In this document: positions 11,201-24,690 of the stretch, piece by piece
Numbering within the stretch: position 1 is the stretch's first letter
How the letters are laid out: each line of letters starts with the position of its first letter
NCBI GenBank assembly: GCA_004369045.1
Contig: ML213517.1
Location: 564,757-628,756, forward strand
DNA: 64,000 nt
Reading direction: 5' to 3'
Source: Heliocybe sulcata
Taxonomy: Eukaryota > Basidiomycota > Agaricomycetes > Gloeophyllales > Gloeophyllaceae
Notes under the pieces: model-generated
Databases searched by the model: none
What the model was told of the DNA's origin: nothing
What the model saw: only the letters and a program-made list of their open reading frames with translations
Translations under genes and position numbers: made by a program

Positions 11201-12126
11201 CCTGTATGTCCGTTGCTCTGCGTTCATCCAACCCTTCAATTAAGTTCTCTGTCCATAGGTTCCACCCGGACTTCAACAACCCCTCCTCCCAAATTCAGAC
11301 CAGAATGCTCCAATTCATGCGCGAATGGGTGCAAGGCCTCGGGCACCGTCAGCAAGAGGTCCTCCGCCGGCTCACGAAGAACGCCGTGCGCAGCCACGAG
11401 AACATCCGTCTCCCCGGCGAAGGCGCGGCTCACCCAACGGGCCCAGCCTACAACGCTGGTATGAACGCGCAGCACGATATTCAGGGCTACGTCTCCGGCA
11501 TCCCGGGCTTAAACCAAGCGCAGAATCTGCTGGGCAAGATCGGAAATCGCCCGGGGATGGGCGTAGGGAGGGAGGTTTCCAGTCCTGGTCCGGGATATCC
11601 GGGCGCGGCGAGCCATGAACACGGGTACCCTGGAGCGACGAGGCCACCGGTGTCTTCTTATGCTTCGGAGCCTCCGAGCACTGGGGAGGCGGCTGGGTAT
11701 TATAACCAAGGTCAGGGCCAGAACTCGTACCCGCAGGCACCTGGTGGTCCCTCGTTCCCGTCCGTACCCGATTTCCCGGGAGGAGGCGGGGACGCGCCGC
11801 CTCCGCCCGCGCACCACACACGCCCGCACCACGGCGGACATGGGCACCATCAGGACTCGTCGTACCAGCCTGGGTACGCGCCGGCATATTCGTCTCCGCC
11901 GCCGTTCCCGGACGCGGGAGGGTATGCACCAAGTGGCGGTCCTGGTGGGCCTCCAGGTGGATTTGCACCTCCCCCAGGTCCGCCTGGCGGCTCTGGGTTC
12001 CCTGAACCTGACCCGTGGGGGCAGCCGCCTGGGGGCCCTTCGTTCCCGCAGGCGTACCCTGGGCCCGGGGGCAATCCGTATAATCAGTATGGAGGGTTTA
12101 CGGATAGTCGGGATCAGAGGTGGTAG
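8224..12126 (+). CDS. het-c: Het-C family heterokaryon incompatibility protein
   Basis: Het-C (Pfam Het-C) proteins in filamentous fungi are best known from vegetative incompatibility in Neurospora and are widely conserved; the basic cellular role is unclear. About 15 short exons with small introns encode it. An N-terminal signal peptide is visible (FLFLICILFVSLSSVHAFG). The family signature follows: YLEGKAFRHGDI, EDTLAELIKKGGGG, DVKRVYFGNWLRDYSQAVD and INLMILGFLAHGYATHEFEV. Then come YESYRLLGQALHTLEDFPAH with VSMGHQDVFVHVGD, and a helical region through VVKAWDDPNMNVHQVTEDI. The last exon ends in a long Gly/Pro/Tyr-rich low-complexity tail, typical of the family, closing DSRDQRW with a TAG stop. 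The HTLEDFPAHSNF motif resembles metal-binding zinc phospholipase C-like folds; that similarity is noted, not proven. Frames are intact in every exon checked. Confidence 0.93.
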
Positions 12127-13156
12127 AGCGGGCGAATCTTGAGGTCCTAGCCGCTTCCTCGAAGATCCCCCATGCCGGACTGCAGTTGCCTTTCGCCTAC
12201 GCACATGTTACTGGCGATAATGGCCGCGGGCTCTGGGAAGAGGCGGGGTCGGGTTTCAGGGAAATGAACGTTGTGTAAGATCATCATCCGCGTTGTATTG
12301 TTCCTTGGGAATGTCGTAAGAGTATTCCGCTGTATCGATCATTCTAAGTATAAGATCCTATTCCGAGTTCGAGTGATCGTGACCCGTCTGATCAGATGAT
12401 ATTCCATGATACTGTACCGGCCTGCTGTTGGCGAGGGGCGCGCCTGAGGAAGCAATGAGGAGCGGGCAGCATTCCTGCTATGGGTGACCGACAGGCACAC
12501 CACCGTACGCGCTCGTGGTTACAGGAAGCGGGCAAGCATGTCCGGATGATTCTGGAACCGCCAAGTGGTTCTGGGACGGCCAGCAAGGCCGTTAGGGAAT
12601 CTCTAGTTCAACTCGACTCTCAAATAATGCTGTCCGACTTCTACACCTGGACTCGAGTAATACAGCTAAAGGGTCGTCGAAGCATGAGAACCTTCGAGAA
12701 TGACTTATAAGCAAAGCGCGAAGTAGACCAAGTTTGTGGGTCCCCGTGTATTGAGCGGGATCGCAACCGATATTGAGCGACCTTCCGGAAGTCAGAAGGT
12801 CGGCTAGTGGCGGCCATCATGCCAGTACAAAGGAGAGGTGGAGAGTGTGGATATAATGCCAGAGGACGCTTTCTAGTTGCATCGAGTCCGCAAGAAAAGG
12901 AACAACAAATTGAAAGAAAGGCTGCATAATACCCTTCTGGCTCTAGACTGACGGTAATGAATTAAATGACTGGTGCAGTATATACCGGCGGCTGGCATCA
13001 GCGCAGAAGGATCTTGACTCGTCGAATGCTATTAATAGTCCACAGTCTCGCTGTCTATAGAACGGCACCTTAGCAGCACTCCGCCGCAGTCTTAACTCTC
13101 ATCTCCACGTTCATTCACCCACCTAATACTTCATCTTCACACCACAACAGACGACA
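12127..13156. other. Intergenic, about 1 kb, no gene seen
   Basis: Short open stretches occur (for example 12480-12710 +) but lack conserved motifs, initiation context or splice-supported extension. The last 100 bp before 13157 are pyrimidine-rich, as often seen just upstream of fungal start codons. Confidence 0.55.
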
Positions 13157-13783
13157 ATGCTGACCCGTGTCTCCTCGCCCGACTCTCCCCTTTCCTCGCC
13201 GCCCACCTCGCCCGGTCTCCTCAGAGTCGCCGACGTCGCCTCCCTCTTCATGAAGCTCCGCCCGGCCTCGCACAAGTCGAGCAGTAACCACATCGAGTCC
13301 TCCTCTGGCCCGGAGCACATCACCCACCCCGTGCTCCAGGGCGACCCCAGCGTCGGCGCGAAGAAGCTGCCTCTGATCCAGGAGGAGACATTCGCAGTCG
13401 CCGACGCGGTCGACGTCCCGAAGCTCGTGCGCGCCTCTAGGTCCGCCCTGCTCGAGAAGGCCGAAACCTTGGGTGCGAATTGCTTGGTTGACGAGCGGTA
13501 CGTTCGCTTCATATAGTATATCCAATGAACCGTAACTCATTAAGGGACGATTAGGTGGACATGCACAGTCCATCCGACGAGGTCGAGCGGCAATCATACG
13601 ACGTATAAGGCCCATGTAAGCTTCTGCCGTTGTCTGATAACGCGTCCTCTCGCTCACCCCTTAATACAGGTGACATACGAGGCCTCCGCAGCCCGCACCT
13701 CCCGGCGCGACCCGCGCACACCACCAGCCCTCGAGAAGGCCCGCGGCGTCCCCGGCCTCATGACCATCCTCGAGCGCCTATAA
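13157..13783 (+). CDS. Small hypothetical protein, 171 aa, remote YbjQ-like pattern
   Basis: Three exons, 13157-13497, 13555-13615 and 13670-13783, join with agreeing phases (516 nt, 171 aa). Both introns are GT-AG, and a pyrimidine-rich CACAACAG-type leader precedes the ATG. The protein has a Ser/Pro-rich N-terminus. Its middle, VRASRSALLEKAETLGANCL, resembles the repeated helix-strand pattern A-L-x(n)-A-x-x-LGAN seen in small YbjQ/heavy-metal-binding-like proteins. It then has W-T-C-T-V-H-P and a Tyr/Ala-containing strand (TYKAHVTYEASAARTSRRDP). Similar short proteins with LVDERW ... HVTYEA text are, from memory, common in Agaricomycetes, without assigned function. No signal peptide or membrane segment is visible. 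It converges with the MAP kinase gene. Confidence 0.72.
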
Positions 13784-14567
13784 TTCTCCCTCGCGCCTGT
13801 TCACCCTCACGCCTCAGCTCGGACAAACTTGGGACTTCAGCAGTTGTACCAATATTTCAAACGTTCAAGACTTTAAAAAGTAGTGGTACACCACTGCTCA
13901 TCGGACCATGTCTCAGACTTCTTCCATGTTCCGCGTGTACGACTGAACCTTCTTGTACGATGAGTAGCTCCGTAATCCCTTCACATTCACGTTCCCATAC
14001 GTTAATTTATCGCCTTCGCATGTCCCCCACGTTCTTTCCGACCCCTTGTAGTAGTTTTCCTCCTAAACAACGTAGCATACACCGGATTTTCCCAGCCGCG
14101 GATTTCTTAATGGTAGATTAAACGGTAATTCATTATTGGAACTTTCTGATCTCTATTGTGTGGTAAATGACCAAACCCATGACCGCCAGTGCATACTACT
14201 CAAGCTTGCGCGAACTGCAATCTCTGCAAATCGGAACGACCCTTGTGGGCCATTGTATTGCATCACATAGCCCTACAGTACATAGCACATCTCTACCGAA
14301 CGTCCCTCCCCAGAAGTGTCCCCCGCTCCCCCCATCCATGGCACGGTATTCAAGAAATCCAAATGAGATGTCATCATTGCTTTCGAAGTATGCAAGCGTG
14401 CGTGTAGCGAGCGGCGTGAGTGCGATCGGTAAAAGTTACAATCGATACAACGTGGTATTCATCCCTCCCTCCCTCCTTCCTCGTAGCGCCGACGATAGAT
14501 CAACCTAAAGTATTGCTAGATATGCAGGATGTTAGGGTGGGCGTTACGGGTGGGCCGAAGAGGAGCC
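13784..14567. other. Convergent intergenic region
   Basis: 3' flanks of two convergent genes; no gene supported. It contains a short CCCT/TCCC simple repeat near 14462-14480. Confidence 0.5.
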
Positions 14568-16110
<1,543 letters not shown>

Positions 16111-19100
16111 CGCCGAGAGAAGAAGGGAAAGGGTAGAGGATAAGAACGGGTTTGGGAACAAAAGCCAATGAGACGGCAAAGCTGTTATATCTCGTTTCTT
16201 GTTCTCCAGGACAACGCCCGCGCCATTTACAGCATATGCCTCCTGAAAAGGGAATTTGTACCCACCCCCTGCGATCGGCGGGTTGCTTGCTCACAATTGC
16301 GGTTACGGTGAAATTACCATGGCGACGCTGTTCTTGGTATACCATCAGGTTGATCTCATGCGACGGATGTGTAGGCGTTCTGTCTATTATGACAAACGTC
16401 TCCGAATGTCAAAGAAATGACAGGTCGTATGTCGAAATCAGTGCTACTCAGTTCCGTAATTTCCAGATAAAAATAATCCAAGTACAGCGTACGCACCTCG
16501 GTCGTATTTGCGCCGCATATGCCTGTGCATCGACGTCTCTCGACTACAATGTACGTCAGAGATAATCAGGGCCATCACGGCTTCGATGTAGCAGGTGAGT
16601 CGTGGTGAGATGGATAGGCAATCCATCATTCAACAAACAATGTCGCCTTCATATCGGCGTCTTGCTGAATACAAGCTGGCAGATGAATGATTTCGACCTG
16701 TGCATCAGCGGTCAAGAAGGAGTGGCTCCTCGAGAAGGGCTATACAATGCAGTTGATACGGCATTCAAAATCGAACTGGTCATGACGTACGTGCGCCTAT
16801 TCTCATACCAGCTTGGAACCATCACTAAGATACTCGCAGCTATGAAGATGATTTTTATCATAAAAGTACCTCCACTTGTGATGCTCCAATCGCTGGGGGC
16901 CGACGGCCCTCAACCAGGAGCACTTACTGTCAGATCGGTCCCGGAATATCAGATACGTCAGTGCTCTGGGAAACGGACGCTCACAATAAATCCGAGGCGT
17001 TGGAGGTCGCAGCAGCCGAAACATCACTAAGGGCTGAGTTACCGTTCAAGGTCCTCACGCAGACTGATGATCTTTCCTCATGTTTTAAACGAGGCTGTCC
17101 TGATCCTGACTGGCGAGACTGTCAGAAGGAACATACTGACATTTCATCAATCCACCAGAAACTCGAATCATACAGCCCTCGAGATCAAGCAGGTTGGTGG
17201 CGCTGTTGCACGTAATACTAAGGGCCCGCGATGTTCAGGTTTGCAGGACCGGTGCTGTCATGCTAAGCATCGCATGCTGGTACCTCTGTAATCAAGCGTT
17301 CCCTCTTCCACCTACCATGATCAGAACTCAGCCTGTCTGCGATAGCACCTCCGCGTCCAAAGGCAACAGCTGCGAACAACTGAGAACCTCGGGGATCCAG
17401 CACTCCAGTGTCTAGAACCCCGAGGACGCGAAATTGCCTCTCCAGATCAATCCGGAACCGTTGATCTTACCCTCGTCTACTGCGCAGCGGAGTGTCTATC
17501 ACATTCATCACATCGACAGTCAGCATCTATGCATTGTCCAGGAATAGCTCCTAATCTGCCGGTTGGGTAGGCTGTGCAAGTTTTGTTACTCTGAGATACT
17601 GCAAGTGAGCTTGGTAGCAATGTCCGCGAGGGCTGCCGCTGACACGCAGAGCCTTCGACTCTGGAATTGACCATCTATCAGACACAAGCTCTGGCTCATT
17701 ATGTTTCAAGCCTATTAGACGACAAAGGCGACACGCACTGGTATTTTATCTTATCAACCGCCCTGGGTCTTGATCATCACTGCACTGTCTACGAAATTAT
17801 ACCTTTGTGCGAGCTTTGTTTCATATCATCCCTTGCGCATACATCACCTCGACTTGTCTGCGCCAGTGTCATATACCTCTCTAGGCTGTGCACGTCACAA
17901 TGCCGTGCGGCGTGAGTGAACTGCCTGCGGACGACGTTGCTACAGTGTATGCTGCCACCGTTGCATCCAAGGCTATTCGAATCGACGGCTTACAACGGAA
18001 TACAAGGTTGCTTCTACTCAGCAGGACCTACAGGAGCGCTGCTTTCATGAACTCTGCGCGGACCCAGGCGCGATATCGTACGGCTCTGCGATACAATCCA
18101 CTTGTCTACTGCATGGGCAGTGATATTCCTGTGTCTCTACAGGTGTTCTCCAACTCTATGCGGAACCAGGCAGCGGAAGGGGTCGTAGATGCTTCTTCGC
18201 ACCCGGATAGCTGTCTAAGACTCGGAAGGTAATCTCTGCTGAAGAAGACCCACCAGAAAAGAGCACTATTCTTCGAGGAGATGAAAGACCATGCTTTGGA
18301 GCGAATCTGGGAGAGATTCAGCTTATAACGCTTTCGGCGCGAAGTTCGTTCCAATCTGCAGATCTTGCAGTCTTTCCAATGCAAGAGCGGTCTGGATGGA
18401 GGTCCACGAAGTGGCGATCATATTCATGCCTTATGCGGCCAAATTATGAGCTTCTCAAGAAGATGGGTGGAAATGCGCATGCTGAGCGCAACGAGGTCAG
18501 CACCGCTCAGGCAGACCCGGCCCATGACCGTATTTTGAAGTGCGACAGAGCCAGAGGACATGAAGGCGGTAGAAGACCTCAAATTCTCGAGGGGTAGCAA
18601 GCGCGAGCGATGTCTGAACGACCGTCGATAGGTCAGGGCGTAGCTGGAGTCTCGCAGAGCAGAGCACCATGACTAAGTATGGCTGTTATCGCAGAACTCG
18701 ATGGTCTCGTATAGAACGGAGGTGGCTACAACGTTCCACTGCTGGTTAACCAGAGCCACAGAGCAGGGGGAGCGCATATTTTTTCTTCATCGCCGTTGAG
18801 TGCCATGTTGAGGCGTGTTCTTGATGGCCCGGATGTGACCGCCGAGTGGCACCAAAAGGCCGATGGCAAGGTTGGTAAAATATGGCGCTAAGGACAGTCA
18901 CCGGAGAATCACCCAGGTTAAGCCTGCAGAGGTCTGAAGCAATATTAATGATGGTGTTACTAGTGAATGAACGAGTATGGATCGCTCTCGCATGTTGCAG
19001 TCGGGAGACATTAATGCAGACTAAAATTTCCGTCATCTGAGCTCCCACGGACAGAAACTGGAACAGACAGCTGTGAAGATGGTGGAAGGAGTAGACCGTA

Positions 19101-19274
19101 CTGTATTATTTGTGACATAACGTGGACGCGACGAGGCATGGCGCGCGTAACGTCGCGAGGCTCACGGTCACGTGACTGCGACGCGTTTCGTTTCTACCAG
19201 TCGGCGCTTAAACCACATCTTACCTGTCTTGCTTCTTGCCATCTTGTGGCTGCTGGCCATCCTCTTAGAACTCG
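16111..19274. other. 3.2-kb gene-free tract
   Basis: No continuous coding model could be made. Stretches around 17880-18230 and 18370-18600 on the + strand stay open for 70-110 codons in places but show no recognisable domain and cannot be joined by consensus introns. No terminal repeats, tRNA or simple repeats were seen. The tract probably holds decayed sequence plus the promoters of the divergent MAP kinase and RAD52 genes. Confidence 0.5.
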
Positions 19275-21373
19275 ATGGCTGGCGCGTTTAGCGGGCATCT
19301 TGTGAATACCTTTGAGCAAGCTAGTCAAGTTCGAGCGCCATTTGGTCAACCAATAAATCCCAATTTGTCGATAAACGGCGCCATGTCGTTCAACCCCCAA
19401 GCGCACGGCAGTTTCATGTCATCGCAGCCCCCTTTGTCCTTCGCAAATGACCAGTCAGCATATATGGACTTGTCTCAGGAAACCGCACGAAAAGTCGCAG
19501 AACTCCAGGCAAAGCTCGACATGAGGCTTGGGCCAGAGTACATCTCTCAACGACCTGGACCTGGCGGAGGTCCGAAGCTCACCTACGCAGAGGGTTGGAA
19601 GATCATCAACCTTGCAAATGAAGTCTTTGGCTTCAATGGGTGGAGCTCTAACGTCGTCAGCCTGAGCACAGACTTCATTGATTTCAGTGAAGAATCGAGA
19701 CGGTATACGGTGGGCGTTACCGCGGTCGTGAGGGTGACATTGAGGGATGGGGTGTTTCATGAGGATATTGGATATGGGATGCTGGAGAATTCAAAGTCCA
19801 AGGGTGCTGCTCTAGACAAGGTGAGTTACAAACACCTAGCGGAATTGTTCGTTATTATAGTGCCGGGATATCACAGTGCAAAAAAGAAGCCGTCACTGAC
19901 GCCATCAAACGCGCATTGCGTAATTTTGGAAACCTCCTCGGGAATTGCTTGTACGACAAAGCGTACGCCCAAGAGGTAGTCAAGATCAAAGTGCCACCCG
20001 TGAGTGCCCTCTTCCTTAGTACAGCTGAGCGTCAATCATTCCATATGTTTCAGCCAAAATTCGACAAAACCAATCTGTACAGACGCCCAGAATTTGCGGA
20101 TCCGGGCTCTAGTAATGCTGCTCCGTCGATATCGAAAGTTCCTAATCCCTCATCTACTGGTGGAGGCCCTCCTTCCATACCGCACATATCACATACGTCT
20201 GTCAAGACTGAACCGGGCGCATCCACCTCAGCTCTGCCACCAAGACCAGCCCAGGTAGCCCAGCCGAACCCACAGCCCCCGGCAAATGTATCCAAGTGGA
20301 AGGGTAAGGCGCCGGATACGTGTACAAGACCCGCTGCGCAGAGCAACAACATCAGCGTGGCCCAGAGGACCGCATTCAATGGACCTGTTACTGCTGCTCC
20401 GACCAGAAATGTGCCGGCTCAACCCAACAATCCAGTGGCGCCAGACAGAGTACCAGAACCGCAACAGAAGCGAGTGACCTTTGCCCCAGGACCGGTATCG
20501 ACATCCACCCCCCAACCCCAAGACTCTGGACTTGCAGCAAAGGACTCGTTCACCTTCTCCTCAGACGACGACGCGTTCCAGCAGGTCGACTTGGGCCCCG
20601 CGGACTCGGGAGTGGGCGGGCACGTCGATTTTGACGAGGGGTGCGCTGGGGTCGACTTGTCTGCTGCTTCTGTGCAGGCGCGCTCGGGGTCGCCTGTGCT
20701 TTCTGGATCGAGGGCGGAGGTTGCGAATTCGGCGCCGAGCTCCGGGCCGCGAGGGCTGGCGCAGGGGTCAGGACAGCATACCGGCGCACGGGGTCCAGGG
20801 CAAAGTTCGGGACAGGGAGCACGGAACCAGGCGCCGCCCGGCGTACAACCTGTCGACACCGCTAATGGTGCCAACAACACTTTGCCTTCGAGCTCTGAGC
20901 AGAATACCGGATCGCTCGCTCCAGGGCAGAGACCAGGCAACCAGGTACCGCCCGGCGTCCAGCGTGCCAACCTTCCCAACGGCGCCACCTCGACTTCACG
21001 ATCCCGCGCAACTGCCGCTGCCATCCATGCAGCACTGCAAGACCAAGGTGGACAGCATACAAACCCGTCCACGGCTGGATTGAGTTCAAGTCGTCCACCT
21101 GCTCCGTCTCTAGGCGGGTTCCACTTCCCTCCGGGCATCAACCGCGCAGACCCTAACCAGCTGGGAAGACAATCGCGCGCTCGTCCGTCCGGCGAACCAT
21201 GTCCAACGGCAGGCATGAAGCGCCCAGCGGAGGCAATGGCTCCGCCCTCGCGGCCTCTACGAGGGGGTCCTGGGATGGGACTTGGACCGCCACAATTTGG
21301 GATGGCAAAGAGGGAGCCTTTTGCTGATCTTGAGATCGGAGAGGGAGGAGATGTGAAGAGAGTGCGTAGGTGA
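19275..21373 (+). CDS. RAD52: RAD52 recombination mediator
   Basis: Rad52 loads Rad51 on RPA-coated single-stranded DNA and anneals complementary strands in homologous recombination. Exons 19275-19820, 19877-19999 and 20054-21373 (1989 nt, 662 aa) have agreeing phases and GT-AG introns. The N-terminal ring-forming annealing domain lies at about residues 70-225: LTYAEGWKIINLANEVFGFNGW, SRRYTVGVTAVVRVTLRDG, HEDIGYGMLENSKSKGAA, EAVTDAIKRALRNFGNLLGN and CLYDKAYA (each quoted as a separate piece). The long C-terminal part is Pro/Gln/Ser-rich and disordered, where yeast Rad52 carries RPA- and Rad51-binding sites; its small-scale repeats (GVQ/GPGQ/PSS phrases) are low complexity. It converges with MAK5, 439 bp between stops. 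Confidence 0.95.
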
Positions 21374-21812
21374 AGTTAGAGTGGTCACGGCGAGACAGAC
21401 ATTCCTTTCGCTTTGTCCTGTTCTTCGTGTTTTGAATGGTTTCGTTGCATTGCATGTACTGTACTTATATTGTTCATACTACCTACAGCGGATGGTTATT
21501 TAGTCGTTCGTGCGGAACGTAATTGATGCTACCTTTTGCTAGTGTGCTTGTCGGAAACGGAGTCTTCGTTGCGCACAAGCTAGTCAGACAAGGGGATATA
21601 GAAGTTCTGCGGAACGCATTCCCGGGATATTCGCGAGCATTCTCTTACACTTATACCAAATAGATTGATCCAGCCGCAAAGATGTTGCTCTTCGGAACCG
21701 AGGACTTAAGTAGTTGCGGAAACGGACATGGATCCCATAGAGTTCGAGGTATGCCAGCAGTGGCACTGGTAAGGACAGTGACCTGGAAGGATGATTCAAG
21801 GAGACGCATGCA
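21374..21812. other. Convergent intergenic region (RAD52/MAK5)
   Basis: 3' flanks only; no gene or repeat seen. Confidence 0.5.
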
Positions 21813-24690
21813 CTATGCCTCAAACCCGTTCCACTCGTCATGCACAACCTGTTTCTTCGGCTTCTTTTTCTTAGCAGTTACGAGTTCGTCAGCCGCATCA
21901 CCCTTCATGACGCCTAGCATGGTCTCATGGTCTGCAACCAACCGATATCAGTCAACGCAGCCCTCGAAGAGCACAAGGATAGAAGACGCACGGTTGTGGG
22001 CGAGCATGTCATCGACAATGGGTCTACTGCCTGAGGTGATATACTTTGCCGAGATCCCCTTCGCGAGCAGGGGCTGCGCGAGAAGTCGCTTCAGCTCCGC
22101 TTTGAGAGCGCCGACCTTGGCACTGTCCTTGCGCTTCTTCGTAGGGACATCCGCGTCCTCGTCGTCGCTAAGGTAGCGAACTCAGCGTTCTCGGTACGTA
22201 TCACTGCGAACACAAAAGGTTCACCTGGGCGCAAAATCCGAATCCAACTGGATCTCCATGGCCTCTGCCGCCTCCTTGATCCAATTCTTCTCATAATTCT
22301 CCTTCTTCACCTTATGCTGTGCCTTATCGACCTGCTTTGCGACCTGTACTCTCGCCTTTAGTTTATCCAGCATGTGCAAGTCGACCATCATGTCAGAGAT
22401 TTCGCTTTCGTCTACCATGTATCGTCACTACGCTGCACCGACAGCGAGTACTCTTAGTAGCGACATACCTCTTCCAAGGCTACCGAGCAATGCCCTGACC
22501 ATCCTCCGCTCGTCAGGGGCACACATGAGCATACTGAATCCCTTGCGCATTGCACGCGCAGTACGTCCGTTACGGTGCACATACACATCCGCTGAGCGGG
22601 GAATCTGGTAGTGGATGACGTGGTCTACGGCGGGTACGTCCAAACCACGAGCGGCAACGTCCGTTGCAAGAAGGATCGAATTTTGAGTGGATTTGAAGCT
22701 GCCATAGGAATTGTCAGCAAAGAGAATGGACGGTGGGGGAGGAACAAGGCAAACGCGCACCGGTCGAGATTCTTGAGACGCTGCCGCTGCTCCAGCTGAG
22801 AATGCAAAGGGAAAGCTTTGACGTTGAGTAACTCCATCAGCGGCATTAGTCGTCGAATTCCGTCGATGGATGACAGGAACACGAGAGATCGCCCTGGGTA
22901 TCGCAATAGAAAGTAATATAGATACACATCCTAAGAGGATCAGGGAATGTCAGATCCGCGATAGTGCAGACATCGAGTAATTCACAACTCGCCTTGTCAG
23001 CGGATAAACACTCGATCTTGCCCTCCTTCAGAGTCGAGACCACGCCACCCTCGGGGCTGAGATCGATCACCTCTGGCTCGGGGTCGCGGAAATCAAGGCG
23101 CAGCAGAAGGTCGTCTAGTCCGAACAGTCAGCTCGGATTGTACTAAGAGGTGAGGATGGAACGAGTCACCTAGAGTAGACGCAGGCTTCGTCTTTGCCGG
23201 CTTCGACCGCTTGCGAATCTTCAAATTGCGCTGTAAATCCTTGCTCATAGTCGCAGAGAACACAAATGTCTGCATATGCTCTTTCTCTGCCGGGCTCTCA
23301 ACATCCTTGCCTTTCCTCAGTTCTTTGAATTCGGGATCCGTATCTTCCTGTCTGCACAGCATTCCACTTGAGTCTCGTCGCCAAAGAAAATTGAGAGAGA
23401 AACGCACTGAGAACTGCGCAAGGTCAAGCGCAAGATATGATCCAACTCCGCGAAGTGACCGGCTTGTACCATCCGGTCAGCCTCGTCGAGGACGAGGAAC
23501 CTGAGATTTTTTATCTCCCTGGCGAGCGTGTCATCCTACTTGCGTTGTCGTTGTCAGCCTATGTCGTACTATCATAGATGGTTGCCGAACCTCTTCGAGA
23601 ATATCCCAGAGTCGCCCGGGAGTCGCCACGAGAATATCAACGCCACGATCAAGGATGCGACGCTGCTTTTGCGCGGACATGCCACCCACGATCGCGGCGA
23701 CGCTAACGGGCGGCGGCGAACGGGCTTTGGATTTTGCTTGGCTCGGACCTGGCTCGCTCGCTTCTCGTTTCTTCTTGCTTTTACCTTTTCCATTGTCGAG
23801 CACCGATTCACTGGACGGCGTAGCATCGAGACTGACTTCGTTGAGGCAGGCGTTGAGATGCGAAGAAACTTGAACGGCGAGTTCTCGCGTGGGACAAAGA
23901 ATCAAGGCTTTTAATGTCCTTTTCGACTTTGGGGATCCGCGCACGCGACTGAGAAGGTGATGGAGGATAGGGAGACCGTATGCCAAGGTCTTTCCTGAAC
24001 CCTGAAACCAATATTCGTGAAAGAGATGCTTTGGCCAGAGAAGCGGGGGAACGCACCGTCTCTGCCACGCCGACAACGTCCCTGCCGGACAATGCAAGCG
24101 GGATGGCGCGAGACTGGATGGGAGTGGGCGCCGTGAATGTCTGTGCATATATTGATCGCAGTAGTTGGGTATGCAAGGGATAACTTTGCCATGCAGGTAG
24201 AAGATTCGCAGCTACTTTCTCGTCAGAGTCTCTTCGTGCATCTCTCTGGCGAAACTCACTGTCGAATGGCAGGCATTCAAGAGCCTGTGCCTCAGGCTCG
24301 ATCTCCTGTTCAAGCTCGTCGCTTTGCGCCTCTGCTTCATCGTTCCTTGCGTTGGCTTCGGGCGCCACAGCTTCACCCTGATCTTCTTCACTGTTCGGGT
24401 GCTTGTCTCCGTCGTTCGCAATCTAATAGAAATGAAGCAGGAACCCGGGGTAGGCGGACTTTACTCACATTAAACTTTGCGACTCTGCCTCCCTCCGTCT
24501 CCTCATAGACAACGTCGACTCCTTCTACCTCTTCCAGCTCCAATATACCATCCTCTGCGCCTAACCACGCCTCTTTCGACCTCGACACGGTTTTCCAGGG
24601 TAAAGTGTCAACATTCGAATGCCCAAGCTTAGGCCTTTTCTTGGACAGATTTGACTGTTTAGCCTTGCGTTTATTGATAGGATATTCCAT
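21813..24690 (-). CDS. MAK5: DEAD-box RNA helicase Mak5/DDX24
   Basis: Nucleolar ATP-dependent RNA helicase needed for 60S ribosomal subunit assembly. Minus-strand exons give the Mak5-type N-terminus ([16 protein letters not shown], then [15 protein letters not shown]) and an acidic linker. The helicase core follows: [20 protein letters not shown] (Q motif), [15 protein letters not shown] across an intron (motif I), [10 protein letters not shown] (Ia), [14 protein letters not shown] (Ib), [10 protein letters not shown] (motif II, DEAD), FVFSATMS (III) and HRNGRTARA (VI). The tail is basic, ending [18 protein letters not shown] before the stop at 21815-21813. Insertions between motifs Ia and Ib (a Ser/Lys-rich stretch with [13 protein letters not shown]) are typical of Mak5/DDX24. 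The start is the ATG at 24690-24688 ([12 protein letters not shown]). Confidence 0.93.

Noticed and set aside
12480-12710. 76-codon open frame between het-C and the next gene
   Set aside because: No motif, no start context and no exon partners.
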